16,535 nucleotides of DNA from an uncultured Eubacteriales bacterium. GTDB taxonomy: Bacteria > Bacillota > Clostridia > Christensenellales > Aristaeellaceae. Location: positions 1-16,535 of the forward strand of contig USCR01000041.1 in assembly GCA_900553295.1 (NCBI GenBank). Reading direction: 5' to 3'. Positions 8,710-15,448 of the stretch are shown here, in pieces. The position numbers and the translations under genes were made by a program. The notes beneath the pieces are model-generated. The model did not search any database and was not told where the DNA came from. It saw only the letters and a list, made by a program, of their open reading frames with translations. Position 1 is the first letter of the stretch; the number at the start of each line of letters is the position of its first letter.

Positions 8710-8725
8710 TTGCGCTGAAACGCAA
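8710..8725. repeat. Inverted repeat upstream of the opp promoter, possible operator
   Basis: TTGCG (8710-8714) and CGCAA (8721-8725) form a perfect inverted repeat around CTGAAA. It lies about 40-55 bp upstream of the -35 element, where an activator could bind. It does not fit the catabolite (cre) or CodY consensus, and no regulator gene is next to it. Confidence 0.3.
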
Positions 8726-8750
8726 AATTTGTACGCAGGATATAATTTGA

Positions 8751-8778
8751 AGAAAAAGGCAAGCGACCGGTATGCCCT
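8751..8778 (-). terminator. Weak candidate terminator after the C26 peptidase gene
   Basis: On the - strand AGGGCA (8778-8773) can pair with TGCCTT (8761-8756), including a G-T pair, followed by TTTTTCTT running to about 8750. The loop holds the palindrome ACCGGT. The stem is short, so part of the peptidase transcript may read through into the opp operon. Confidence 0.35.
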
Positions 8779-8793
8779 GGGAAAAATGAATTT

Positions 8794-9537
8794 TTAAGCT
8801 TTCATCCCGCCGCAAGCCGCCACAAACGCCTCAAAGAGCGCCAGCTGTCCGGGCTCTGTTTGCCACAGGCGTTCCGGGTGCCATTGCACGCCGACAAAGA
8901 AGCGTTCCCCCGCCAGCTCCGCGCCTTCGCACAGCCCGTCCTCGCTGTGCGCGGTGGGGATGAATCCCTGGCCCATGTGATGCACCCCTTGATGGTGCAG
9001 GGAATTGACCCGGGCGCTGTCTCCCAGAATCGCTTGCAGGCGGCTGTGGGGGGACAGGGCTACGGCATGGGCAGGATAGTGCTCCGGCTGCAGCTGCCGG
9101 TGCGCAATGGGATTGTCGGTGACAAACTCCTTGGGAATATCCTGATAAACGTCACCGCCCAGGGCAATATTCATGATCTGAAAGCCACGGCATACGCCCA
9201 GCACAGGCTTGACGGTGGGAAGGAGCAGCCGGCACAGGGTTAGCTCCATGGCGTCCCGGCGCGGGCTAATGTCCCCGCTCCAGGGGCGGCAGGGCTGATG
9301 GAAATACTGCGGGTCCACATCGCCGCCGCCCGTGAACAGAAAGCCATCCAGGGTCTGCACGTAGTCCTGGAGCACCGCTTCCCCGGCGTCCAGGGGGAGC
9401 AGTACCGGACGCGCACCCAGACGCAACAGCGCCTGGCAAAAATCATCGCGCACGCTTACATAGGTTTCTTCATGATTCAGGCCCGGTGTCAGGCCGATCC
9501 AGGGCGTTGCCACACTGGCCGCCTCCTTGCAACTCAT
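8794..9537 (-). CDS. Peptidase C26 family protein (gamma-glutamyl hydrolase / PuuD-like)
   Basis: Class-I glutamine-amidotransferase fold used as a hydrolase of gamma-glutamyl amide bonds. It should be cytosolic, since no signal peptide is visible. The 247-residue product has FTGGGDVDP (68-76), the nucleophile elbow GVCRGFQ with Cys116, and the catalytic His220/Glu222 in VQWHPE. The family includes PuuD (gamma-glutamyl-GABA hydrolase) and folate gamma-glutamyl hydrolases; the real substrate is unknown. ATG at 9537 is chosen over an in-frame ATG at 9558 because AAGGA lies about 8 nt upstream of it, while 9558 has only a distant AGGA. It is co-directional with the peptide transporter (238-nt gap) and divergent from another peptidase, which suggests a role in using imported peptides. 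Confidence 0.9.
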   Translation of the reverse strand: MSCKEAASVATPWIGLTPGLNHEETYVSVRDDFCQALLRLGARPVLLPLDAGEAVLQDYVQTLDGFLFTGGGDVDPQYFHQPCRPWSGDISPRRDAMELTLCRLLLPTVKPVLGVCRGFQIMNIALGGDVYQDIPKEFVTDNPIAHRQLQPEHYPAHAVALSPHSRLQAILGDSARVNSLHHQGVHHMGQGFIPTAHSEDGLCEGAELAGERFFVGVQWHPERLWQTEPGQLALFEAFVAACGGMKA

Positions 9538-9554
9538 GATTGTTTCCTTATATT
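9527..9554 (+). promoter_or_regulatory. Candidate SigA promoter for the S58 peptidase-ATPase pair
   Basis: On the + strand -35 TTGCAA (9527-9532), 16-bp spacer, -10 TATATT (9549-9554). Four of six and five of six positions match the consensus. The -35 lies inside the 5' end of the divergent C26 gene. The start point near 9561 would give a leader of about 95 nt. I found no comparably good promoter for the C26 gene in the same interval. Confidence 0.45.
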
Positions 9555-9572
9555 CCATTTTTCACCGGGAAA

Positions 9573-9590
9573 TTCCTGCCCGGACAGGAA
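9573..9590. repeat. Inverted repeat in the divergent peptidase promoter region
   Basis: TTCCTG (9573-9578) and CAGGAA (9585-9590) are perfect inverted copies around CCCGGA. They sit just past the predicted + strand start point and upstream of the C26 gene. The repeat could be an operator shared by the two divergent genes or a leader hairpin. It has no matching T-run, so it is not a terminator. Confidence 0.4.
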
Positions 9591-9654
9591 AAACCGGGTT
9601 TGGGCGCGAATTTCTATGACCAAATCCATCGAAGCGAAGGAGCTGACAGCATCC

Positions 9655-10647
9655 ATGAAGTTGTCCGTTGGACGCCTGCCCCATGGCCCGCGAAACCAGA
9701 TCACCGACGTGCCGGGGGTCCGGGTGGGCCACTGCACCGTGGACCGGGAGGATTGCCATACGGGTGTGACGGTGATCCTGCCGCCGCCTGCAAACCCCTT
9801 TACGGAAAAGCTCACCGCCGCCGCCTTTGTGTGGAACGGCTTTGGCAAGAGCCAGGGCCTGGTTCAGGTGGAGGAGCTGGGCACCCTGGAAACGCCCATT
9901 GCCTTGACCAACACTCTGAACGTGGGTAAGGTCCATGACGCGATGGTTTCCGTGATGCTGGACTGGTGCCGCCGGGATGGGGTCAAGCTCACCAGCGTAA
10001 ACCCCGTGGTGCTGGAGTGCAACGACAGCAGCATCAGTGATATTGCCCGCCGCCCCGTGGGCGAGGCGGAGGTGCGCGCCGCCATTGCCGCCGCTTCCGC
10101 GGACTTTGCCGAGGGGGACGTGGGCGCGGGCCGGGGCACCATCTGCTACGGTATGAAGGGCGGTATCGGTTCCGCATCCCGGCAGATGACCCTGGGGGAC
10201 GAAACCTTCACCCTTGGGGTGCTGGTGCAGTCCAATTACGGGGCATCGGCGGACTTCCAGTGGGCACAGCTGCCCCAGGGGCTGGCGGAGTGCGACCGGG
10301 GCTCCATTATCATGGTGGTGGCCACGGATCTTCCCCTGAGCCACCGGCAACTCAGGCGGGTCATCAAACGGGCCAGCGTGGGCATGGCGCGCCTGGGTTC
10401 CTACGTGGGCCACGGCAGCGGGGAGATTATGGTGGGATTCACCACCGCTCCCCGGGCGGTTTCCGGCGCCTTTGAAACCATGCGGGTGCTTCGGGAGGAG
10501 GAAATCAACCTGCCTTTCCGCGCCGTGGGCGAGTGCTGTGAGGAGGCCATCCTCAAGTCCATGCTTTGTGCCCGTGCCGGAAAAACCCTGGACGGAGAAG
10601 CGGTGCCTGCGCTATCTGACCTCCTGGCGGAGCGCAAACAGCCATAA
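9655..10647 (+). CDS. P1 family (S58) aminopeptidase, DmpA/BapA-like
   Basis: Ntn-type hydrolase that cleaves itself before its catalytic serine and then removes N-terminal residues. Characterised relatives act on D-amino-acid or beta-amino-acid peptides. The 330-residue product has the family opening ITDVPGVRVGH (16-26), CYGMKGGIGSASR (164-176), VQSNYG (191-196), and the cleavage site with Gly216/Ser217 in RGSIIMVVATD. By motif comparison with DmpA (Tyr146, Asn218, Ser250, Ser288, Glu290), the active-site set would be Tyr165, Asn194, Ser217, Ser255 and Glu257, so it looks active. No signal peptide is seen. ATG at 9655 has AAGGAG 12 nt upstream and fits the usual family start; an upstream ATG (9616) lacks a good ribosome-binding site. 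The ATPase gene follows after 29 nt. Confidence 0.93.
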   Translation: MKLSVGRLPHGPRNQITDVPGVRVGHCTVDREDCHTGVTVILPPPANPFTEKLTAAAFVWNGFGKSQGLVQVEELGTLETPIALTNTLNVGKVHDAMVSVMLDWCRRDGVKLTSVNPVVLECNDSSISDIARRPVGEAEVRAAIAAASADFAEGDVGAGRGTICYGMKGGIGSASRQMTLGDETFTLGVLVQSNYGASADFQWAQLPQGLAECDRGSIIMVVATDLPLSHRQLRRVIKRASVGMARLGSYVGHGSGEIMVGFTTAPRAVSGAFETMRVLREEEINLPFRAVGECCEEAILKSMLCARAGKTLDGEAVPALSDLLAERKQP

Positions 10648-10676
10648 CTTTTTGACTGGGAAGGGAGGCGCGGCCG

Positions 10677-11534
10677 GTGTATCTGGATAGCTTTGTTTTT
10701 CCCGACGAGGACTGGGAGTGGAACGCACGCCTGGCGGAGAAGCGCACCTGCTACAACACCATGTATCCCATGGGCGTGCTGTCGGGCATCGGGCTGGAAC
10801 GGTTGGACTTTGCTCCCATTACCATCCTTTATGGCGGCAACGGCACCGGCAAGACCACGGCCCTGAACGTTATGGCGGCCAAGCTGGGGCTGCTGCGGGA
10901 TACCCTCGGAAACAGCTCCACCTTCATGGAGGCCTATGTGCGGGCCTGCCGGGCCAACCTGGAGGAGGACATCCCCGCACATAGCCGCATGGTTACCAGC
11001 GACGACGTGTTCGACTATATGCTCAACCTCCGTGAGCTCAATACGCACATCGACCAGGAGCGGGAGAAGCTATTCCAGGAGCACACCCAGGCCCGGCACA
11101 CCGTGTTCCAGCTGCGCAATCTGGATGACTATGAGGAGCTGAAAAAGCGCAACAGTGCCCGGCGGAAAACCCAATCCGCCTTTGTGCGGGAGCAGCTGGG
11201 GGGCAATGTGCGGGAGATGTCCAACGGGGAGAGCGCGCTGTTTTATTTCAAGCAGCGCCTGGAGGAGGACGCGCTGTACCTGCTGGACGAGCCGGAGAAC
11301 AGCCTCAGCGCCGAAAGACAGCTGGAGCTGGCGGCATACCTGGAGGAATCCGCCCGATACGCGGGGTGCCAGCTGGTGATTGCCACCCATTCGCCCTTCC
11401 TGCTGGCCATGGAACGGGTGAAAATTTACGACTTCGATACCCATCCCGTGGAGGTGCGCCGGTGGACGGAGCTGAAGAATGTGCGGGTCTACGCGGACTT
11501 TTTCCGGGCGCATGCGGGGGAGTTTGACCTGTGA
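10677..11534 (+). CDS. Uncharacterised ABC/SMC-like AAA ATPase
   Basis: 285-residue soluble ATPase. Walker A GGNGTGKT is at 53-60, an ABC-like signature SNGES at 182-186, Walker B LYLLDEPE at 200-207, a D-loop-like NSLSAE at 209-214, and an H-loop ATHSP with His238. Between Walker A and the signature lies a charged, probably helical insert (about 115-180). There are no membrane helices, so it is not a transporter ATPase. It resembles predicted ATPases of the COG3910/AAA_23 type, related to SMC/RecF/OLD nucleotide-binding domains, but lacks a TOPRIM nuclease domain. The start is GTG (10677) with AAGGGAGG 8 nt upstream. It lies 29 nt after the S58 peptidase, so the two are likely co-transcribed. 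The function is unknown; DNA-related or stress roles are guesses. Confidence 0.85.
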   Translation: MYLDSFVFPDEDWEWNARLAEKRTCYNTMYPMGVLSGIGLERLDFAPITILYGGNGTGKTTALNVMAAKLGLLRDTLGNSSTFMEAYVRACRANLEEDIPAHSRMVTSDDVFDYMLNLRELNTHIDQEREKLFQEHTQARHTVFQLRNLDDYEELKKRNSARRKTQSAFVREQLGGNVREMSNGESALFYFKQRLEEDALYLLDEPENSLSAERQLELAAYLEESARYAGCQLVIATHSPFLLAMERVKIYDFDTHPVEVRRWTELKNVRVYADFFRAHAGEFDL

Positions 11535-11537
11535 GAC

Positions 11538-11575
11538 AAAAAATCGCCGGGACGTGATGATGCGTCCCGGCGTTT
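11538..11575. terminator. Bidirectional intrinsic terminator between the ATPase and ABC-F genes
   Basis: A perfect 10-bp stem pairs CGCCGGGACG (11545-11554) with CGTCCCGGCG (11563-11572) around TGATGATG. On the - strand it is followed by ATTTTTTG, a strong T-run that ends the leftward ABC-F transcript. On the + strand only TTTGTG follows, so it is weaker for the ATPase transcript, although the stem is very stable. Confidence 0.88.
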
Positions 11576-11600
11576 GTGTGCAGAAAAAGATTGCTGCGCG

Positions 11601-13409
11601 TTACCGCTTGCTCTGCTCCTGGGCGGCGGTGATTTCCTCATAGCGCTCCTGCAAATACATCCAGCGCTCCATGGCCGCGTCCAGCGCCGCCTGCGTTTCC
11701 TCCTGCTTGGCCATCAGCTCGGTCACCCGGGCGTAATTGGCGCTGTTTGCCTCCAGCTCCTTGCCCAAACGGTCCAGCTCCGCTTCCAGGCTTGCAATGG
11801 TGCCCTCAATGGTGTCAAAGTCCCGCTGCTCCTTGAAGGTGAAACGCTTGGAGACGGGGCGCTCACGGGGAGGCTGGGGCGCCTGCTTCTTTTCCGGGGA
11901 TGGAGCGGTTTCCCGGGCGGCCTTGTCCGCCAGGTAATCCTCGCAGCCGCCATTGTAGGGGGTCAGCTCCCCATTCGCCAGGGCAAAAAGCTTCCGGGTC
12001 ACCCGGTCCAGGAAGTACCGGTCGTGGCTTACGGCTACCACCGCGCCCTGGAAACCGTCCAGATAGTCCTCCAGCACGTTGAGGGTCTCCAGATCCAGAT
12101 CGTTGGTGGGCTCGTCCAGGAGCAGCACATTGGGCGCGGCCATGAGCACCCGCAGCAGGTACAGCCGCCGCTGCTCGCCTCCGGAGAGGGAGGATACCTT
12201 CTGGTACTGCATGCCCGAAGGGAACAGAAAGGTCTCCGCCATCTGGGAGGCGGACATCTCCCCGTCGGGGGTATATACCTTCACGGCCACATCCCGAATG
12301 GCGTCGATGATGCGGGCGTCCGGGTCCATGGGCGGGCAGTGCTGGGCAAATACGCCCAGGCGCACGGTTTCCCCCAGCTCCACGCTGCCACGGGTGGGCG
12401 GCAGATCGCTGCTGAGCAGACGCAGCAGGGTGGTTTTCCCCGCGCCGTTGTCACCAACGATGCCCACCCGGTCATCCCGCAGCAGGGTATAGGAGAAGTC
12501 GCGGATCAGCGTCCGTCCACCCAGCTCGCAGCCCAGATGCTCACAGGAGAGAATCTTTTTGCCCAGGCGGCTGGCAACGCTCTTGATTTCCAGCTTCGCT
12601 TCCGGGGGCGCCTCCCGGACATTTTCCTGCAGGGTTTCAAAGCGGTCGATGCGGCCCTTGGCCTTGGTGCTCCGGGCGCGGGCGCCCCGCTGAATCCAGC
12701 TTAGTTCCGTGCGGTACAGGCTGCGCTGCTTGCGCAGGGTGGCCGCGGCCATCTCCTCCCGCTGGGCGCGTTCCTCCAGGTAACCGGCATAATCCGTTTG
12801 GTAGGTCTGCACGCCGCCGTTACCCACGTGAAAGATGCGGCTAAACACCCGCTGAAGCAGGTACCGGTCATGGGTAACGCAAAGGAGCGTACCGCGGTAG
12901 CGGACCAGCTGTTCCTCCAGCCAGGCGGCCGTGTCCAGGTCGATGTGATTGGTAGGCTCGTCCAGGAGCAAGGCCTCGGTGGGGCGGCAGAGAACCCCGG
13001 CCAGGGCCACGCGCATTTTCTGCCCGCCGGAAAGCGTGGAAACCTTCTGCTGAAAATCCGTAAAACCCAGGCGGGAGAGAATGGTTTGGGCTTCATAGGC
13101 GGCGGCTTCACGCTCCTGGGGCGTGGCGGCTGGAAGATAATCCAGCGCGGCCTGGGTGATGGTGGCTTCTGGGTTAAGGTCCGGGGTTTGGGGCAGATAG
13201 GCCACGGTCAGCCCGCGCTTGCGGGAAACCTCGCCCCGGTCCGGCTCCTCCGTGCCTGCCAATAGCCGCAGCAGGGTGGACTTCCCCGCGCCGTTGCGGC
13301 CCACAATGCCGATTTTATCCCCCTCGGAAACGGTGAGGGTGACATGCTCCAACAGATGCTTTTCGCTGTAATGCAGGGATAGATCCGTCAGCGTAAACGC
13401 GCTTGCCAT
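11601..13409 (-). CDS. uup: ABC-F family ATPase, Uup-like
   Basis: Soluble twin-ATPase protein of the ABC-F group, which act on ribosomes; Uup is also linked to DNA stability. The product has 602 residues. Domain 1 has Walker A GRNGAGKS (37-44), signature LSGGQ (126-130) and Walker B ALLLDEPTNHID (146-157). The linker (about 170-300) contains ELSWIQRGARARSTKAKGR (235-253), which resembles the Uup linker. Domain 2 has Walker A GDNGAGKT (319-326), signature LSGGEQ (408-413) and Walker B LLLDEPTNDLD (429-439). A C-terminal coiled coil (about 525-595) follows a proline-rich stretch, as in Uup. The tail and linker argue against EttA. No antibiotic-resistance role can be inferred. ATG at 13409 is preceded by AGGAGG at a short 4-nt spacing. 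Last gene of the leftward block. Confidence 0.93.
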   Translation of the reverse strand: MASAFTLTDLSLHYSEKHLLEHVTLTVSEGDKIGIVGRNGAGKSTLLRLLAGTEEPDRGEVSRKRGLTVAYLPQTPDLNPEATITQAALDYLPAATPQEREAAAYEAQTILSRLGFTDFQQKVSTLSGGQKMRVALAGVLCRPTEALLLDEPTNHIDLDTAAWLEEQLVRYRGTLLCVTHDRYLLQRVFSRIFHVGNGGVQTYQTDYAGYLEERAQREEMAAATLRKQRSLYRTELSWIQRGARARSTKAKGRIDRFETLQENVREAPPEAKLEIKSVASRLGKKILSCEHLGCELGGRTLIRDFSYTLLRDDRVGIVGDNGAGKTTLLRLLSSDLPPTRGSVELGETVRLGVFAQHCPPMDPDARIIDAIRDVAVKVYTPDGEMSASQMAETFLFPSGMQYQKVSSLSGGEQRRLYLLRVLMAAPNVLLLDEPTNDLDLETLNVLEDYLDGFQGAVVAVSHDRYFLDRVTRKLFALANGELTPYNGGCEDYLADKAARETAPSPEKKQAPQPPRERPVSKRFTFKEQRDFDTIEGTIASLEAELDRLGKELEANSANYARVTELMAKQEETQAALDAAMERWMYLQERYEEITAAQEQSKR

Positions 13410-13439
13410 GGTGCCTCCTGTGTAAATGGCGCCGCCCTG

Positions 13440-13868
13440 TCACGTGTCGGCATAGGACGGCGCGGGGTTGTAAAAGCAGTGGTTGCCCACCCGCAGAACA
13501 AAATATCCCACCGCGGAGGGAAAGCTGTTCCGGCAGGTGACGGAATAAGGATTGTAGAACCACAGGGCCTGGCTCAGGTTGGTCAGCCGGTTCCCGGCAA
13601 TGGCCCAGTTGGCGATGTCGTAATGAATCTGGGTGGGATTCATGTTGTAGACGTTTTGCAGGTTGACCTGCCCGCCCAGCTCGGTGCGGGCGCAATTAAA
13701 CTGCCCTGCCTGAAAGATCACGTCCCGCAGGGTATTGTAGCGGCCGTACTCCCCGTAGTCGATGCGCACACGGTTCATCACCACGCTGGCAACGGCGCGC
13801 ATGCCGTTGTCTCCTTCGCCCCCTGCTTCGCACTGAATCAGCCGGGCAAACAGCTCCAGCTCGGACAT
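13440..13868 (-). CDS. SleB/CwlJ-type cell wall hydrolase (Hydrolase_2 family)
   Basis: Small enzyme of the family that breaks spore cortex peptidoglycan during germination. The 142-residue product is essentially just the catalytic domain. It shows CEAGGEGDNGMRAVASVVMNR (13-33), in which Glu14 matches the essential acid of SleB. The block QFNCA (56-60) and the C-terminal GNHCFYNP (128-135) are also family features. Like CwlJ and unlike SleB, it has no signal peptide and no peptidoglycan-binding domain, so it may need a partner for placement or act inside the mother cell. ATG at 13868 is the only start in this frame: an in-frame stop lies a short way upstream with no start between. It lies between mreB and uup in one orientation, downstream of spoIIID. 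Confidence 0.88.
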   Translation of the reverse strand: MSELELFARLIQCEAGGEGDNGMRAVASVVMNRVRIDYGEYGRYNTLRDVIFQAGQFNCARTELGGQVNLQNVYNMNPTQIHYDIANWAIAGNRLTNLSQALWFYNPYSVTCRNSFPSAVGYFVLRVGNHCFYNPAPSYADT

Positions 13869-13963
13869 CGTCGCCTCGCCCCCTTTTGCTCCAGCATATG
13901 CGGTAAAAGGGCCGCTTCATGCCAGGGCACAGAAAAAGCGGGGAGCGTCCCGCCCTGGATCAT
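13838..13963 (-). CDS. Possible small unrecognised protein bridging mreB and the SleB-like gene
   Basis: The 159-nt gap after mreB has no recognised gene, but one - strand frame stays open across it. From ATG 13963 it encodes 41 residues starting MIQGGTLPAFSVPW. GAGG lies 8 nt upstream, and codon use is fairly GC-rich like the neighbours. It overlaps the first 31 nt of the hydrolase gene. A longer form from an ATG at 14044 (68 residues) would overlap the mreB end and has a poor ribosome-binding site. No family is recognised, and a chance frame is more likely than not. Confidence 0.2.
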   Translation of the reverse strand: MIQGGTLPAFSVPWHEAALLPHMLEQKGARRRCPSWSCLPG

Positions 13964-14027
13964 GGCAAACGCCTCGACCCGGGGACGGCGGCGCTTCCCG
14001 CCGGAAGGAGCAAGGACCGCGCGGACC

Positions 14028-15044
14028 TTACCGTCCGCGTCCATTGCCCAGCAGGTGCCGCAGGGCGCTGTAATCCTCCAGGGCACGGCCGCAACCCATG
14101 ACCACGCAGGTCTGGGGGTCGTCAGCCACGCCGCAGGGAATCTTCATCACCGCGTACACTGCCTCGCACAGCCCGGTAAGGGCCGCCGCGCCGCCGGTGA
14201 ACACGATGCCGTCGTTGAAGATGTCGGAGGCCAGCTGGGGTGGCGTGCGCTCAATGACCGCTTGAATGGCCTCGATGAGCTCGCTGATGGGGTCCTTGAG
14301 GGCCTCATAGATCTCGGTGGAGGAAATCTTCATGGTCTTGGGCAGGCCGGTAATCAGGTTGCGGCCCGTGACCTCCATGGCAATCTCCTCCAGGCGGGGC
14401 ACGGCGCTGCCAATGTTGATTTTCAACTCCTCCGCCGTACGTTCGCCAATGAGCAGGTTGTATTTCTTACGCAGGTGCCGGATAATGGCGTCATCGAAGT
14501 AATCCCCGCCGATGGGCACGCAGCTGGAAACCGTTACCTGCCCCAGGGAGAGCACCGCAATGTCCGTTACCCCCGCGCCCATGTCGATAATCATGGTGCC
14601 GTAGGCTTCTTCAAACTGCAGTCCGGCGCCCAGGGCGGCGGCGATGGGCCGGTCCAGCAGCTGGGTGCGGCGCATGCCCGCGTCAAACATGATGCTGATG
14701 ATGGAGCGCTTCTCCACCTCGTTCACGCCGCTGGGCACGGAGATCACCGCCCGGGGCCGGGAGAAGAAATGCCGGCCGATGACGTGCATGGTGAAATACT
14801 TCAGCAGCGTATTGGTCAGGTCAAAGTCCGTCACCGTGCCCTGGCGCAGGGGGCGGATAGCCAGCACGTTGCCGGGGGTGCGGCCGATCATGCGGTAGGC
14901 ATCGCTGCCAACGGCGAGAATCTTTTTGCTGTCCCGCTCAATGGCCACCACCGCGGGCTCCCGCAGCACGATGCCCTTGCCTTTCATGTAGAAGAGCACG
15001 TTGGAAGTGCCCAGGTCGATGCCGATGTCATTGACTGCAGCCAC
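14028..15044 (-). CDS. mreB: MreB/Mbl-type cell-shape actin
   Basis: Bacterial actin that polymerises at the inner membrane and guides wall synthesis during elongation. The 338-residue product has phosphate-1 motif DLGTSN (10-15), phosphate-2 motif DMGAGVTD (154-161), IGGDYFDDAI (178-187), TAEELKINIGSA (203-214), GLPKTMKISSTEI (233-245) and the adenosine motif FTGGAAAL (282-289), usually TGGGALL. Full length. It sits right after spoIIID, as mbl does in Bacillus subtilis, so it is probably the Mbl/MreB paralogue of that locus rather than the mreBCD one. The start is GTG (15044) with GGGGAAGG 4 nt upstream. It has its own SigA-type promoter overlapping the end of spoIIID. Confidence 0.95.
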   Translation of the reverse strand: MAAVNDIGIDLGTSNVLFYMKGKGIVLREPAVVAIERDSKKILAVGSDAYRMIGRTPGNVLAIRPLRQGTVTDFDLTNTLLKYFTMHVIGRHFFSRPRAVISVPSGVNEVEKRSIISIMFDAGMRRTQLLDRPIAAALGAGLQFEEAYGTMIIDMGAGVTDIAVLSLGQVTVSSCVPIGGDYFDDAIIRHLRKKYNLLIGERTAEELKINIGSAVPRLEEIAMEVTGRNLITGLPKTMKISSTEIYEALKDPISELIEAIQAVIERTPPQLASDIFNDGIVFTGGAAALTGLCEAVYAVMKIPCGVADDPQTCVVMGCGRALEDYSALRHLLGNGRGR

Positions 15045-15089
15045 GTAACCTTCCCCTTTGCCTTATCAAAAAATTGGTATATCATAGGC

Positions 15090-15118
15090 ATTATAGCATG
15101 TTCGGGCTGCAAAGTAAA
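15090..15118 (-). promoter_or_regulatory. Extended -10 SigA promoter of mreB
   Basis: On the - strand TGCTATAAT gives a perfect -10 TATAAT (15095-15090) with the extended TGn motif. -35 TTTACT (15118-15113) is spaced 17 bp away and matches the consensus at four of six bases. The -35 abuts the spoIIID stop codon (15119-15121). Transcription would start near 15083, leaving about 40 nt before the GTG start. It lets mreB be made in growing cells independently of sporulation control of spoIIID. Confidence 0.85.
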
Positions 15119-15442
15119 CTACTGCCGCATGACCGCAGGGGAATCCTCCGCCGCACGGGCCTCCAGAAACTTTTTCCGCGTGGCTGCGCCGCCCCGCAGG
15201 TGGCGCACGGCCTTGTTGTATTGCAAAAGCAGCTCCACCTGCCGCCCCAGGCTTTCGCTGAGCTGTGGCAGGCGCTGATGCATGTCCTTGTGTACCGACG
15301 ACTTGGAAAGGCCAAAGGCTTTGGCCGCCTGGCGGACGGTGGCGTGATGCTCCAGCATGTAGGTGGCGATGCGCAGGCAGCGCTGGGCCAGGTCAGGGGG
15401 AATGGTTTCCCGGCCGGCCGGCGTGCGCTTATCCTTTCTCAT
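15119..15442 (-). CDS. spoIIID: SpoIIID, mother-cell sporulation transcription factor
   Basis: DNA-binding regulator that, in Bacillus and Clostridium, adjusts the SigE regulon and leads into SigK in the mother cell. The 107-residue product has the family helix-turn-helix VRQAAKAFGLSKSSVHKDM (36-54), RLPQLSESL next, and the hallmark NKAVRHLRGGAATRKKF (76-92). It is longer than B. subtilis SpoIIID because of about 15 extra basic or polar residues at the start and a tail after the conserved end. ATG at 15442 is preferred: GGAGGGGGGA lies 6 nt upstream. An in-frame GTG at 15472 has no ribosome-binding site. That ribosome-binding site lies inside a stable hairpin. No clear SigE promoter was found in the 63-nt gap behind truA. 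Confidence 0.93.
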   Translation of the reverse strand: MRKDKRTPAGRETIPPDLAQRCLRIATYMLEHHATVRQAAKAFGLSKSSVHKDMHQRLPQLSESLGRQVELLLQYNKAVRHLRGGAATRKKFLEARAAEDSPAVMRQ

Positions 15443-15448
15443 TGAAAA

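Noticed and set aside
8711..8730. Possible catabolite-repression (cre) site at TGAAACGCAAAA
   Set aside because: The TG-to-CG spacing is one base short of the cre consensus and the right half does not match.
9298..10647. Longer form of the S58 peptidase starting at 9298 or 9616
   Set aside because: The extra N-terminal part is antisense to the C26 gene and intergenic DNA with no peptidase features; family similarity begins after the ATG at 9655.
11601..13409. ABC-F protein as an antibiotic-resistance determinant
   Set aside because: The Uup-like linker and C-terminal coiled coil point to the housekeeping Uup branch; no resistance-type interdomain extension or attenuating leader peptide was seen.
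13893..13900. CATATGCT on the - strand as a SigE/SigK -10 element before the SleB-like gene
   Set aside because: The -10 match is partial and there is no convincing -35 at the right distance; a short match like this is expected by chance.
14020..14039. CGCGGAC/GTCCGCG hairpin around the mreB stop codon as a terminator
   Set aside because: The 7-bp stem is real, but no T-run follows on the - strand, and downstream genes continue in the same direction.
13479..15278. 599-codon + strand open frame opposite the hydrolase, mreB and spoIIID
   Set aside because: It crosses three well-supported - strand genes and has no recognisable domain. It is a by-product of GC-rich codon use.
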